Assembly (NCBI RefSeq): GCF_024400215.1
Contig: NZ_CP053748.1
Coordinates: forward strand, 3,720,001 to 3,784,000
Length of the DNA: 64,000 nt
Direction: 5' to 3'
From: Massilia sp. erpn
Lineage (GTDB): Bacteria; Pseudomonadota; Gammaproteobacteria; Burkholderiales; Burkholderiaceae_D
The notes under the pieces are model-generated. The model saw nothing but the letters and a program-made list of their open reading frames with translations. It was not told the origin of the DNA and ran no database searches. The position numbers were made by a program, and so were the translations under genes. Of the stretch, positions 45,445-52,620 are shown in pieces (position 1 is the stretch's first letter; every line of letters starts with the position of its first letter).

Positions 45445-46082
45445 TGAAAGAATCGAATAAGCTACCTTGCAAACTGGGCCGGCCGCGCACTTTCGATGAA
45501 GAGCAGGCCCTGGATCGCGCCATGGAAGTGTTCTGGGAAAAGGGCTACGAGGGCAGCTCCCTGCCGGAGCTGACCACGGCCATGGGCATGAACCGGCCCA
45601 GCCTGTACGCCGTGTTCGGCAACAAGGAAACCTTGTTCCGCAAGGCGCTGGAGCGCTACCAGAGCACACGCATGAATTACTGCGACGTGGCGCTGGAACA
45701 GCCGACCGCGCGCGCCGTGGTGGAAGCGCTGCTGCGCGGCGCGGTCGACGCCCAGACCCGGCCGGACAGTCCGCACGGTTGCCTGAACGTCAACGGCGCC
45801 CTGGCCTGCAGCGACGAAGCCAAACCCGTGCGCGACGAACTGATCGCGCGCCGCGAGCACAGCGAAACGCGGCTGCGCGACCGGCTGCGCAAGGCGCGGG
45901 AAGAGGGAGATTTACCGGCCGATGCCTGTCCGGAACAACTGGCGCGCTATGTGGCGACGGTGCGGCAGGGGCTGGCGGTGCAGGCGGCGGCGGGCGTGGA
46001 GCGCGTCCAGCTGCATACGGTGATCGATATTGTGATTCAATCCTGGCCGGTGGGAAAACTTGTACAATCGGCCAGCCAATAA
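45444..46082 (+). CDS. TetR/AcrR-family transcriptional regulator
   Basis: A 212-residue repressor. The N-terminal DNA-binding domain has GRPRTFDEEQALDRAMEVFW, the helix-turn-helix SLPELTTAMGMNRPSLYAVF and the linker GNKETLFRKALERY. The C-terminal ligand domain has the RPDSPHGCLNVNGAL motif seen in a common AcrR subgroup. Divergent from the MFS gene, which it probably controls. Confidence 0.9.
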   Translation: MKESNKLPCKLGRPRTFDEEQALDRAMEVFWEKGYEGSSLPELTTAMGMNRPSLYAVFGNKETLFRKALERYQSTRMNYCDVALEQPTARAVVEALLRGAVDAQTRPDSPHGCLNVNGALACSDEAKPVRDELIARREHSETRLRDRLRKAREEGDLPADACPEQLARYVATVRQGLAVQAAAGVERVQLHTVIDIVIQSWPVGKLVQSASQ

Positions 46083-46102
46083 ATCACAATAGGAGACAGG
46101 CA

Positions 46103-46510
46103 ATGATACGCATCCGCGAGATCGACCATATCGTGCTGCGCGTGGTCGATCTGGACCGCATGGTCCGATTCTACACCGAGGTGCTGGGTTGCGCGTTCGA
46201 GCGCCAGCAGGAAGAGATCGGCCTCTATCAGTTGCGCGCCGGCAGCAGCCTGATCGACCTGATCCCCATCGACAAGAAGCTCGGCCTGGCCGGCGGCGCC
46301 GCGCCCGGCAAGGAAGGGCGCAACGTCGACCACTTCTGCTTCCGTGTCGAACCCTTCGACGAAGCCGCCATCCTCGCCCACCTGGCGGCGCACGACATCC
46401 CCCACGGCCCCGCCGAATCGCGCTACGGCGCCGAAGGCGAAGGCCCATCCATCTACCTGCAAGACCCCGAAGGCAACGGCGTCGAACTCAAAGGCCCACC
46501 CGCCGCCTGA
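46103..46510 (+). CDS. VOC family (glyoxalase/fosfomycin-resistance fold) protein
   Basis: A 135-residue vicinal-oxygen-chelate protein. It starts MIRIREIDHIVLRVVDLDRM (metal-ligand His), has the second ligand region NVDHFCFRVEPFDE, and ends SIYLQDPEGNGVELKGP with a conserved glutamate. AGGAGA precedes the ATG, 20 bases after the TetR gene. Related to virulence-type VOC proteins and methylmalonyl-CoA epimerase-like enzymes; the substrate is unknown. Confidence 0.88.
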   Translation: MIRIREIDHIVLRVVDLDRMVRFYTEVLGCAFERQQEEIGLYQLRAGSSLIDLIPIDKKLGLAGGAAPGKEGRNVDHFCFRVEPFDEAAILAHLAAHDIPHGPAESRYGAEGEGPSIYLQDPEGNGVELKGPPAA

Positions 46511-46514
46511 ACCG

Positions 46515-46565
46515 CCGAGTCCGTGTCCACTTTGGTGCCAGGCACCAGGGTGGACACGGGCTCGG
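46515..46565. repeat. palindromic repeat A
   Basis: Interrupted palindrome of 51 bases. Arms read CCGAG-CCGTGTCCAC-GGTGCC and back GGCACC-GTGGACACGG-CTCGG, with one- to three-base mismatches between blocks. It sits five bases after the VOC stop and six bases before the convergent FHA gene ends, so it may also act as a bidirectional terminator. Shares the outer arms with repeat B at 54793 and the inner TGGTG/CACCA core with repeats C and D. Confidence 0.8.
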
Positions 46566-46571
46566 CTGTGC

Positions 46572-47543
46572 TTAGTCGTCGTCGTTGTCGTCGGATTTGA
46601 CGGTGTGGCGGCGGGCGGCGTCGGCGTTGGGCTTGAGCTTGGCGGCGCTGTTCAGGAAGTCGTCGACGCTGTGGTCTTTGCTCTGGCGCACTTGCGGCGG
46701 CAGCTGGACGGACATATACAATTCGTCGCTGAGGCGGCCGGTGCTTTGCAGATTGCTCATCAGGAGCAGGCCGGAGCCGAGCGCGAGCAGGCTGCCGCAG
46801 AAGGCGGCCATGCGCCGCGGATGCTGGGGCTTGATCGTGGTGAGGTGGAAGTAGACCATGCCGCACACAATCGCCAAGGTCATGTGGTTGCCGTAGCGCG
46901 TGAAGAATTCGGCCGACCAGGCATAGGCCAGCACGCTGCTGACGGCGCGCCAGGCGCCCGCAGCAATCAGGCCGCCGCCCAGGATGAACAGGTGCCGCCC
47001 CATGCGCGCATGGCCGCCAAACAGGCGGTTGGCCAAGGCCCAGACGCCGCTCCACACCAGGCCCGCACCCAGGCTGGAGGCGATCAGCAGCAGGTAGCGG
47101 ATGGCCTGGAATGATTCCACGTCCGACAAGGCTTCTTCCACGCCCGTGAACAGGGCGATCAGGGCCAGGCCGGCCAGGGCCGGCGCGCCGCCTTCCCAGG
47201 CGTGCATGGTGGTGTCGGTCATCTCGGGCGCGACCGGGTAGATGGCGCTGCGGATGCGCAGGCGCGTGTGGCCCAGGCGCACCACGGTATTGCCGTCCAG
47301 CGCCACTTCGCTATGGCGCCGGCCCTGGTGGATCACGCCGTTCTGGCTGCCCAGATCGCGCAGCAGCAGGCCGCCCTCGGGCGCCGCTTCCACGATGGCA
47401 TGGCGCGCGGCGGTGTGGGCGTCGTCCAGGATGAAGTCGTTGTCGTAGCCGCGGCCGATGTGGATCGGCAGGCTGTCCACGCGGTGGCGGTGCAGCACGT
47501 CGCCATTGCGCGCCAGCAGTTCGACGAAATACGGCCCCGTCAT
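46572..47543 (-). CDS. FHA-domain membrane protein
   Basis: A 323-residue protein. The N-terminal FHA domain (about 10-100) has the phosphothreonine-binding features IGRGYDNDFILDD, ARHAIV and DLGSQNGVIHQG. Five or six hydrophobic helices then follow (about 125-265), then a charged cytoplasmic tail ending SDDNDDD. By family it reads Thr phosphorylation. The start overlaps the upstream protease gene by four bases, so the two form a coupled pair. Confidence 0.85.
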   Translation of the reverse strand: MTGPYFVELLARNGDVLHRHRVDSLPIHIGRGYDNDFILDDAHTAARHAIVEAAPEGGLLLRDLGSQNGVIHQGRRHSEVALDGNTVVRLGHTRLRIRSAIYPVAPEMTDTTMHAWEGGAPALAGLALIALFTGVEEALSDVESFQAIRYLLLIASSLGAGLVWSGVWALANRLFGGHARMGRHLFILGGGLIAAGAWRAVSSVLAYAWSAEFFTRYGNHMTLAIVCGMVYFHLTTIKPQHPRRMAAFCGSLLALGSGLLLMSNLQSTGRLSDELYMSVQLPPQVRQSKDHSVDDFLNSAAKLKPNADAARRHTVKSDDNDDD

Positions 47544-48898
47544 TTGGCGCCCCCGCGCGCCAGCGCTTCGAGGAAGGCGCGCGAGGTGCGCATGCCGTTT
47601 TCATAGGACACGCCGCGCGCATCCATCCGGCTTTGCAGGTTCATCAAGCCTTCGTCGGTGCTGGAGGTGAGCAGGGAAAAGTCGTACAGCCCTTCGAACT
47701 TGCGGTAGGCGCGCACGCACAGCACGGCGCGCATCGGCAGGCTCTGGTTCTTGACGAATTGTTCAGTGCAGTTGGGGCCGGTCAGGCGGCTGTCCTTGTA
47801 GCCGCCGAACGCTTCGTTCTTGAACGAGGCGCTGGAGAGCTGGGCGAAGCGCAGGCTGCCCATCTCGGTGCTGCGCATGAACTGGTGGCGGATGCCGATC
47901 TGTCCCGTCTGCAGCGAGCCGGACACGAAGATGGCCGATTCCATCGCGCAGTTGGTGATGTCGACGGTGAAGGGCTTGTCGGCCTTCTGGTTCGAGCGGC
48001 CCCAGCAGCGCATCTGCTCGGTTTCGCGCACCGGCACCTGGTACGGCCCCATGGCTTTCAGCGCCAGCGGCGTGGCCAGCAGCTGGTCGACCATGGCTTT
48101 CTGGTGCGCCAGCAATTGGGCGGCGACGACGGTGGTGAAATCCTTGGGCGGCTTGCCCTGGGCCTGGACTTTCTTCAGCAGCTCCTGGGCATAGCGGGCC
48201 GGCACCAGGAAGCTGACCAGTTCGCCATCGAGGCGCTTGGACACGTTGACGCCGGCCACCTCGCCATTCACGGTGACGCTGGGGCCGCCGCTCATGCCGG
48301 AGTTGATCGGACCGGTAAACATCAGCTGCTCGTAAAAGCTGCGCGTGATGACGCCGTTGAAGGCGCCTTCCGAAATGGCGAAGCCGAGGTCGAGCGGATT
48401 GCCCAGCGAATACAGGTACTGGCCCTGGGTCAGCCGCACCGGCTGCTCGGGCACATTGAAGAAGCCGGTGCCGTAGCGGTTGACGCGCACCACGGCCAGG
48501 TCGTGCAGCACATCGACCGCCAGCAGCTCGATATTGCCGCGCTGGCCCGAGGTATCGACCCACTCGCCGGTATAGGTTTCCGGGTCGAGCGCGAATTGCG
48601 AGACGACGTGGTAATTGGTGAGCACCAGATTGCTGGTGCCGACCAGGAAGCCGGAACCGACCGAGGACTGGGTACGGCCGCTTTTCAGCAGCGAGCGCAC
48701 TTGCAGCAAGTCCTTTTTGGCGGCGGAGTAGAGTTTTTGCGCCGTGCTCGACGGCGGCGGCAGGGCGCCGTCCTGGAGCGCCGGCGTGGCCGGCGCGCTG
48801 GGGGCGTCAGGCGCAGTGGGGGCGGCGGGTGGGGCCGCCAGCGCGCTGGCGCAGCCCCAAGTCAGCATCAGCGTTACGGCAAGATTAGTAAATTTCAT
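47540..48898 (-). CDS. secreted trypsin-like serine protease
   Basis: A 452-residue exported protease. Signal peptide MKFTNLAVTLMLTWGCASAL (cleavage near ALA-AP), then an alanine/proline linker (about 22-50), then a chymotrypsin-fold domain with the catalytic triad H97 (TNYHVVSQF), D133 (HDLAVVRV) and S203 (NSGMSGGPSV). The C-terminal 180 residues (with cysteines in MRCWGR, TNCAM and NCTEQF) are unlike a PDZ domain and unknown to me. Translational coupling to the FHA membrane protein suggests a signalling or secretion unit. Confidence 0.87.
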   Translation of the reverse strand: MKFTNLAVTLMLTWGCASALAAPPAAPTAPDAPSAPATPALQDGALPPPSSTAQKLYSAAKKDLLQVRSLLKSGRTQSSVGSGFLVGTSNLVLTNYHVVSQFALDPETYTGEWVDTSGQRGNIELLAVDVLHDLAVVRVNRYGTGFFNVPEQPVRLTQGQYLYSLGNPLDLGFAISEGAFNGVITRSFYEQLMFTGPINSGMSGGPSVTVNGEVAGVNVSKRLDGELVSFLVPARYAQELLKKVQAQGKPPKDFTTVVAAQLLAHQKAMVDQLLATPLALKAMGPYQVPVRETEQMRCWGRSNQKADKPFTVDITNCAMESAIFVSGSLQTGQIGIRHQFMRSTEMGSLRFAQLSSASFKNEAFGGYKDSRLTGPNCTEQFVKNQSLPMRAVLCVRAYRKFEGLYDFSLLTSSTDEGLMNLQSRMDARGVSYENGMRTSRAFLEALARGGAK

Positions 48899-48936
48899 CT
48901 ATTCCTGGGACTTGGGGTGAAGGGCGGGGCCGGCGC

Positions 48937-49590
48937 TTAGAGCTGGCCGTCCTCGGCAGCGGGCGGGGTCAGCGGCGCCATCATGTGGCCCAGCTTGCTC
49001 GCCTTGGTATCCAGATAATGCTGGTTGAAGGCGTTGCGGTTGACCAGCAGCGGCACGCGCTCGGCCACCGTGAAGCCCAGATTTTCCATGGCCGCGATCT
49101 TGCGCGGATTATTCGTCATCAGGCGCAGGCTGCGTACGCCGAACTGCTTGAGCATGGGTTCGACCAGGGCGTAGTTGCGCTGGTCGGCCTTGAAGCCGAG
49201 CTGTTCGTTGGCCTGCACCGTGTCGGCGCCGGCTTCCTGCAGGCGGTAGGCGCGGATCTTGTTGACCAGACCGATGCCGCGGCCTTCCTGGCGCAGATAC
49301 AGCACGATGCCGCGCCCTTCCTCGGCCACGCGCTTGAGTGCGCCTTCCAGCTGGGCACCGCAGTCGCAGCGCTGCGAGTAGAGCACGTCGCCGGTCAGGC
49401 ATTCGGAGTGCACGCGCGCCAGCACCGGTGCGCCATCGCCGATATCGCCCAGCACCATGGCCAGGTGTTCCTTGCCGGTGGCGTGCTCGACGAAGGCGTG
49501 CAGCGTGAACTGGGCCCAGGGCGTAGGCAGGGCGCAGGACGTGACGTAATCCAGTTCTTCTTTGGGTGCTTGGGCGGCGGCGGACTGCAT
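48937..49590 (-). CDS. ribA: GTP cyclohydrolase II
   Basis: A 217-residue enzyme opening the imidazole ring of GTP in riboflavin synthesis. Zinc cysteines are in ECLTGDVLYSQRCDCGAQLE, the catalytic region is GIVLYLRQEGRGIGLVNKIR, and AEEGRG/QANEQLGF follow. It is a stand-alone RibA, not fused to RibB. No FMN riboswitch is visible upstream. Confidence 0.95.
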   Translation of the reverse strand: MQSAAAQAPKEELDYVTSCALPTPWAQFTLHAFVEHATGKEHLAMVLGDIGDGAPVLARVHSECLTGDVLYSQRCDCGAQLEGALKRVAEEGRGIVLYLRQEGRGIGLVNKIRAYRLQEAGADTVQANEQLGFKADQRNYALVEPMLKQFGVRSLRLMTNNPRKIAAMENLGFTVAERVPLLVNRNAFNQHYLDTKASKLGHMMAPLTPPAAEDGQL

Positions 49591-49627
49591 GATGTGCTCT
49601 TCTTTTTCAGGACGAATAATTCAAAAA

Positions 49628-49659
49628 GCGCGCCGGTCTGCTCGTCAGACTCGGCGCGC
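49628..49659 (-). terminator. terminator hairpin between pirin and ribA
   Basis: On the minus strand, arms GCGCGCC-GTCTG and CAGAC-GGCGCGC (49628-49659, small internal mismatch) are followed by TTTTT. It lies about 87 bases after the pirin stop and 38 bases upstream of ribA, so it most likely ends the pirin transcript. It could alternatively be a ribA leader attenuator. Confidence 0.65.
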
Positions 49660-49745
49660 GCCCTTCATCTTACCAAATATTATGCTTTCCTATAGTGAGG
49701 ACCATTTTCCAGGTTTCAAGACAGGGCAGCTCCCGGTCCGCCTTA

Positions 49746-50447
49746 TCAGCGCGGCAGGTCGAACAGCAGGATCTCGGCCGCCTCGGCATTGTCGAGCACG
49801 ACCTCGCTTTCGCCGCTCAGTTTGGCCGCATCGCCGCCTTGCAGGCGCTCGCCATTCACCGTCAAGCTGCCGCGGATCACATGCACATAGGCCAGGCGAC
49901 CGGCTTCCAGGCTGTGGCGCAGGGCCGGGCCGCCGTTCAGGATGCTGGCGTACAGCGAGGCATCCTGGTGCATCAGCACCGAGCCGTCGCGGCCGTCGGC
50001 GGAGGCGATCAGACGCAGCACGCCGGTTTTGCTGTCGGCCGTGAAATGCTTTTCCTCATAGCCCGGTGCGATGCCGCTGGCGTTCGGCATGACCCAGATT
50101 TGCAGGAAATGCACGCCTTCGGTGGCTGAGTGGTTGAACTCGCTATGCCGCACGCCGCTGCCGGCCGTCATGCGCTGTACGTCGCCATAGTGCAGCACGG
50201 AACCGTTGCCCATGCTGTCCTTGTGCTCCAGCGCGCCATCCAGGACATAGGAAATGATTTCCATATCGCGGTGGCCGTGGGTGCCGAAACCCTGGCCGGG
50301 CGCTACACGGTCTTCGTTGATCACGCGCAGCGGGCCGAAACCCATATGTTTTGGGTCATGGTAGTCGGCGAACGAGAAGCTGTGGTGGGAGTCCAGCCAG
50401 CCGTGGTTGGCATGGCCGCGGTCTTCGCTTTTACGTACTTGCAGCAT
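49746..50447 (-). CDS. pirin-family bicupin protein
   Basis: A 233-residue protein. The start at 50447 behind AAGGAG gives MLQVRKSEDRGHANHGWLDS. The N-terminal cupin has the metal motif HGHRDMEIISYVLDG together with GSGVRHSEFNHS. The C-terminal cupin is degenerate (YVHVIRGSLTVNGERLQGGD). Pirins of this YhhW type show quercetinase activity or sense oxidative stress. Divergent from a LysR gene that is its likely regulator. Confidence 0.9.
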   Translation of the reverse strand: MLQVRKSEDRGHANHGWLDSHHSFSFADYHDPKHMGFGPLRVINEDRVAPGQGFGTHGHRDMEIISYVLDGALEHKDSMGNGSVLHYGDVQRMTAGSGVRHSEFNHSATEGVHFLQIWVMPNASGIAPGYEEKHFTADSKTGVLRLIASADGRDGSVLMHQDASLYASILNGGPALRHSLEAGRLAYVHVIRGSLTVNGERLQGGDAAKLSGESEVVLDNAEAAEILLFDLPR

Positions 50448-50480
50448 GGTCTTGCTCCTTTCGAGAGATTTATTTGCGAT

Positions 50481-50565
50481 AATTTCGAACACAGGATTCA
50501 TTCTACGCGGGCCTGTAAAATTCAAAAAACGGAAAATTTCTCAACTCATTATCGAAAATTTCGAA
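50481..50565. promoter_or_regulatory. repeated AATTTCGAA boxes between pirin and lysR
   Basis: AATTTCGAA occurs at 50481-50489 (within GATAATTTCGAAC) and again at 50557-50565 (within ATTATCGAAAATTTCGAAT, partly palindromic), touching the lysR start codon. Boxes of this kind in a divergent LysR promoter are candidate binding sites for the regulator. Confidence 0.5.
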
Positions 50566-51509
50566 TGCTCAGACTCAGCCTCGACGCCCTGCAGATCGTG
50601 GACGCCATCGACCGCCGTGGCTCCTTCTCGGCCGCCGGCAAGGAATTGCACCGCGTGCCTTCGACCATTTCCTACACCGTCGCCAAGCTGGAGGAAGACC
50701 TGGGCGTGCAGGTCTTTGAGCGCAATGGACCGCGGGTGGAGCTGACGCCGGCCGGGCGCGAGCTGCTCAAAGAAGGGCGCTACCTGCTGCACGCGGCCCA
50801 GGATCTGGAACACCGCGTGCGGCGCGTCGCCTCGGGCTGGGAAACCGAGCTGGTCCTCGGTACCGATTCCATGTTCGCGCCGCTGGCGCTGGCGGCCGAT
50901 ATCCTTGCCTTCTACGCCGTGGCGAGCCAGACCCGGCTGCGCCTGGCCCAGGAAACCCTGTCCGGCACCTGGGAAGCGCTGCTGGAACGCCGCGTCGACC
51001 TGCTGGTGGGCGCGCCGGGCGACGGTCCGGCCGGCGGCGGCTATGTGTCGCAGCCGATGGGCCGCATGGAGTGGGTCTTCGCCGTCGCGCCCAGCCATCC
51101 GCTGGCCGCGGTGGAAGGGCGGCTCGGGCGCGCCGAACTGCAGCGCCACCGCGCCATCGTCACCGCCGACACGGCGCGCCGCATCGCGCCGCGCACCGTG
51201 GGCCTGCTGCTGGGCCAGGATACGCTGACCCTGCCCACGCTGGAGAGCAAGTACGGCGCCCAATTGGCCGGCCTGGGCTTCGGTTTCCTGCCCGCGCCCT
51301 GCGCGCGCGCCGCCATCGCCGCCGGTTTGTTGGTGGAAAAGCAAGTCGAGGAACCCAAGCCGGCCGAAACCTTCTATCTGGCCTGGCGCAGCGGCGAGGG
51401 CGGGGCGGCGCTGGACTGGTGGCGCCAGCGCATGGCCCAGCCCGGCATGTTCGAGCGTTTGTGTCATCATCTGCCGGGTGTGCCTTTGCCGCCCAGCCTT
51501 GATGTTTGA
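50565..51509 (+). CDS. LysR-family transcriptional regulator
   Basis: A 314-residue regulator. The frame extends far upstream over the pirin gene, but the ATG at 50565 begins the typical N-terminus MLRLSLDALQIVDAIDRRGS with helix-turn-helix FSAAGKELHRVPSTISYTVA. The effector domain follows from about residue 90. Divergent from the pirin gene, in the common pirin/LysR arrangement. Confidence 0.92.
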   Translation: MLRLSLDALQIVDAIDRRGSFSAAGKELHRVPSTISYTVAKLEEDLGVQVFERNGPRVELTPAGRELLKEGRYLLHAAQDLEHRVRRVASGWETELVLGTDSMFAPLALAADILAFYAVASQTRLRLAQETLSGTWEALLERRVDLLVGAPGDGPAGGGYVSQPMGRMEWVFAVAPSHPLAAVEGRLGRAELQRHRAIVTADTARRIAPRTVGLLLGQDTLTLPTLESKYGAQLAGLGFGFLPAPCARAAIAAGLLVEKQVEEPKPAETFYLAWRSGEGGAALDWWRQRMAQPGMFERLCHHLPGVPLPPSLDV

Positions 51510-51597
51510 CAGGAAATGGCAACAGAATGTTGGCCTACGCCAACTGTTTTGGGAGTACCATTATGAGTCCGAATCCTCTGGCCCGATCCGCTTCCGC

Positions 51598-52620
51598 ATG
51601 ATAGCTCCGACCCTAGCGCCCGTTTTCCTGCACTTGCTGGCCGACCGCAAAGGCCAGCCTGCCGCCCTCTTGTTTGCCGGTGGCGGCCTCGCGCCCGGCG
51701 CCCCGGCGTCCGGCACGGTGGAGCGGCCGGATGGCGCGGCGCCGTTGGCGCTGCCAGGCGTGCTGAGCGGGCTGCCCGCCGCCAGCAGCTGTTACTATCC
51801 CGATACGCTGGAAGTGCCACTGGCCGAGGCTTTGGCGGCTGCCGGCTGGCAGCCAGTCTGCGCCGCCGAACTCTACCGTGCCGACACCATGGCCGCGCTG
51901 GACGATGTGCCGCCCGGCGCGCACTGGGTGCGCGGCGACTGGGCGCTCGACACGCCGCCCAAGGGGGCCGCAGGCCAGGCTGGCGCTTCGCGTGGACTGG
52001 CCCTGCAACTGGTGCAGCTGGTGGCGAACGATGCCGATACCCATGAAATCGAAGCCCTGCTGCGGCGCGACCCGACCCTGTCCTACCATCTGCTGAAACT
52101 GGTCAACTCCCTGGGCATGGGCACGGGTCGCCGCGTCACCAGCTTCTCGCAGGCTATCCTGATCCTGGGCCGCCAGCAATTGCGCCGCTGGCTCAACCTG
52201 ATGCTGTTCGCAGCCCGCGACGGCGACCTGCGCACCGCCATGCTGCTGGCGCGCGTTTCGGTACGCGCCATGGCCATGGAGCTGCTGGCGCGGCGCGCCG
52301 GCCTGGACAAGCACCAGCAGGAGCAAGCCTTCATGACGGGCATGTTCTCGCTGCTGGGCGCCTTGTTCGGCATGCCGCTGGCCGAGGTCATGCAGCCGCT
52401 CACCATCGGCGAATCCGTCAAGCAGGCGCTGCTGGCCAAGGCGGGCGAACTGGGTACGCTGCTGCGCCTGCTGGAGCAGGCCGAGCAGGGCGACTTCGCC
52501 GCTGTCGCCGCCAGCCTGCAACAGTTGCAGCTGGATGCGGCCGACTTCAACGCCGCCGTGGCCGAAGCCAATCAATGGATGCTGAGCGTCACCAGCGGCG
52601 CGGGCCAGTCCCATGCTTGA
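51598..52620 (+). CDS. HDOD-domain signalling protein
   Basis: About 340 residues. The HDOD domain (about 140-330) shows the family pattern IEALLRRDPTLSYHLLKLVN and SFSQAILILGRQQLRRWLNL. The N-terminal 130 residues resemble the degenerate EAL part of YuxH-type EAL-HDOD proteins, but no EAL catalytic motif is present. The start is uncertain: the ATG at 51598 lacks a good ribosome site, and 51502 is in frame. The end overlaps the next gene by eight bases, linking it to cyclic-di-GMP signalling. Confidence 0.82.
   Translation: MIAPTLAPVFLHLLADRKGQPAALLFAGGGLAPGAPASGTVERPDGAAPLALPGVLSGLPAASSCYYPDTLEVPLAEALAAAGWQPVCAAELYRADTMAALDDVPPGAHWVRGDWALDTPPKGAAGQAGASRGLALQLVQLVANDADTHEIEALLRRDPTLSYHLLKLVNSLGMGTGRRVTSFSQAILILGRQQLRRWLNLMLFAARDGDLRTAMLLARVSVRAMAMELLARRAGLDKHQQEQAFMTGMFSLLGALFGMPLAEVMQPLTIGESVKQALLAKAGELGTLLRLLEQAEQGDFAAVAASLQQLQLDAADFNAAVAEANQWMLSVTSGAGQSHA

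Noticed and set aside
49591..49745. FMN riboswitch upstream of ribA
   Set aside because: No RFN-type conserved blocks visible; only a terminator-like hairpin is present.
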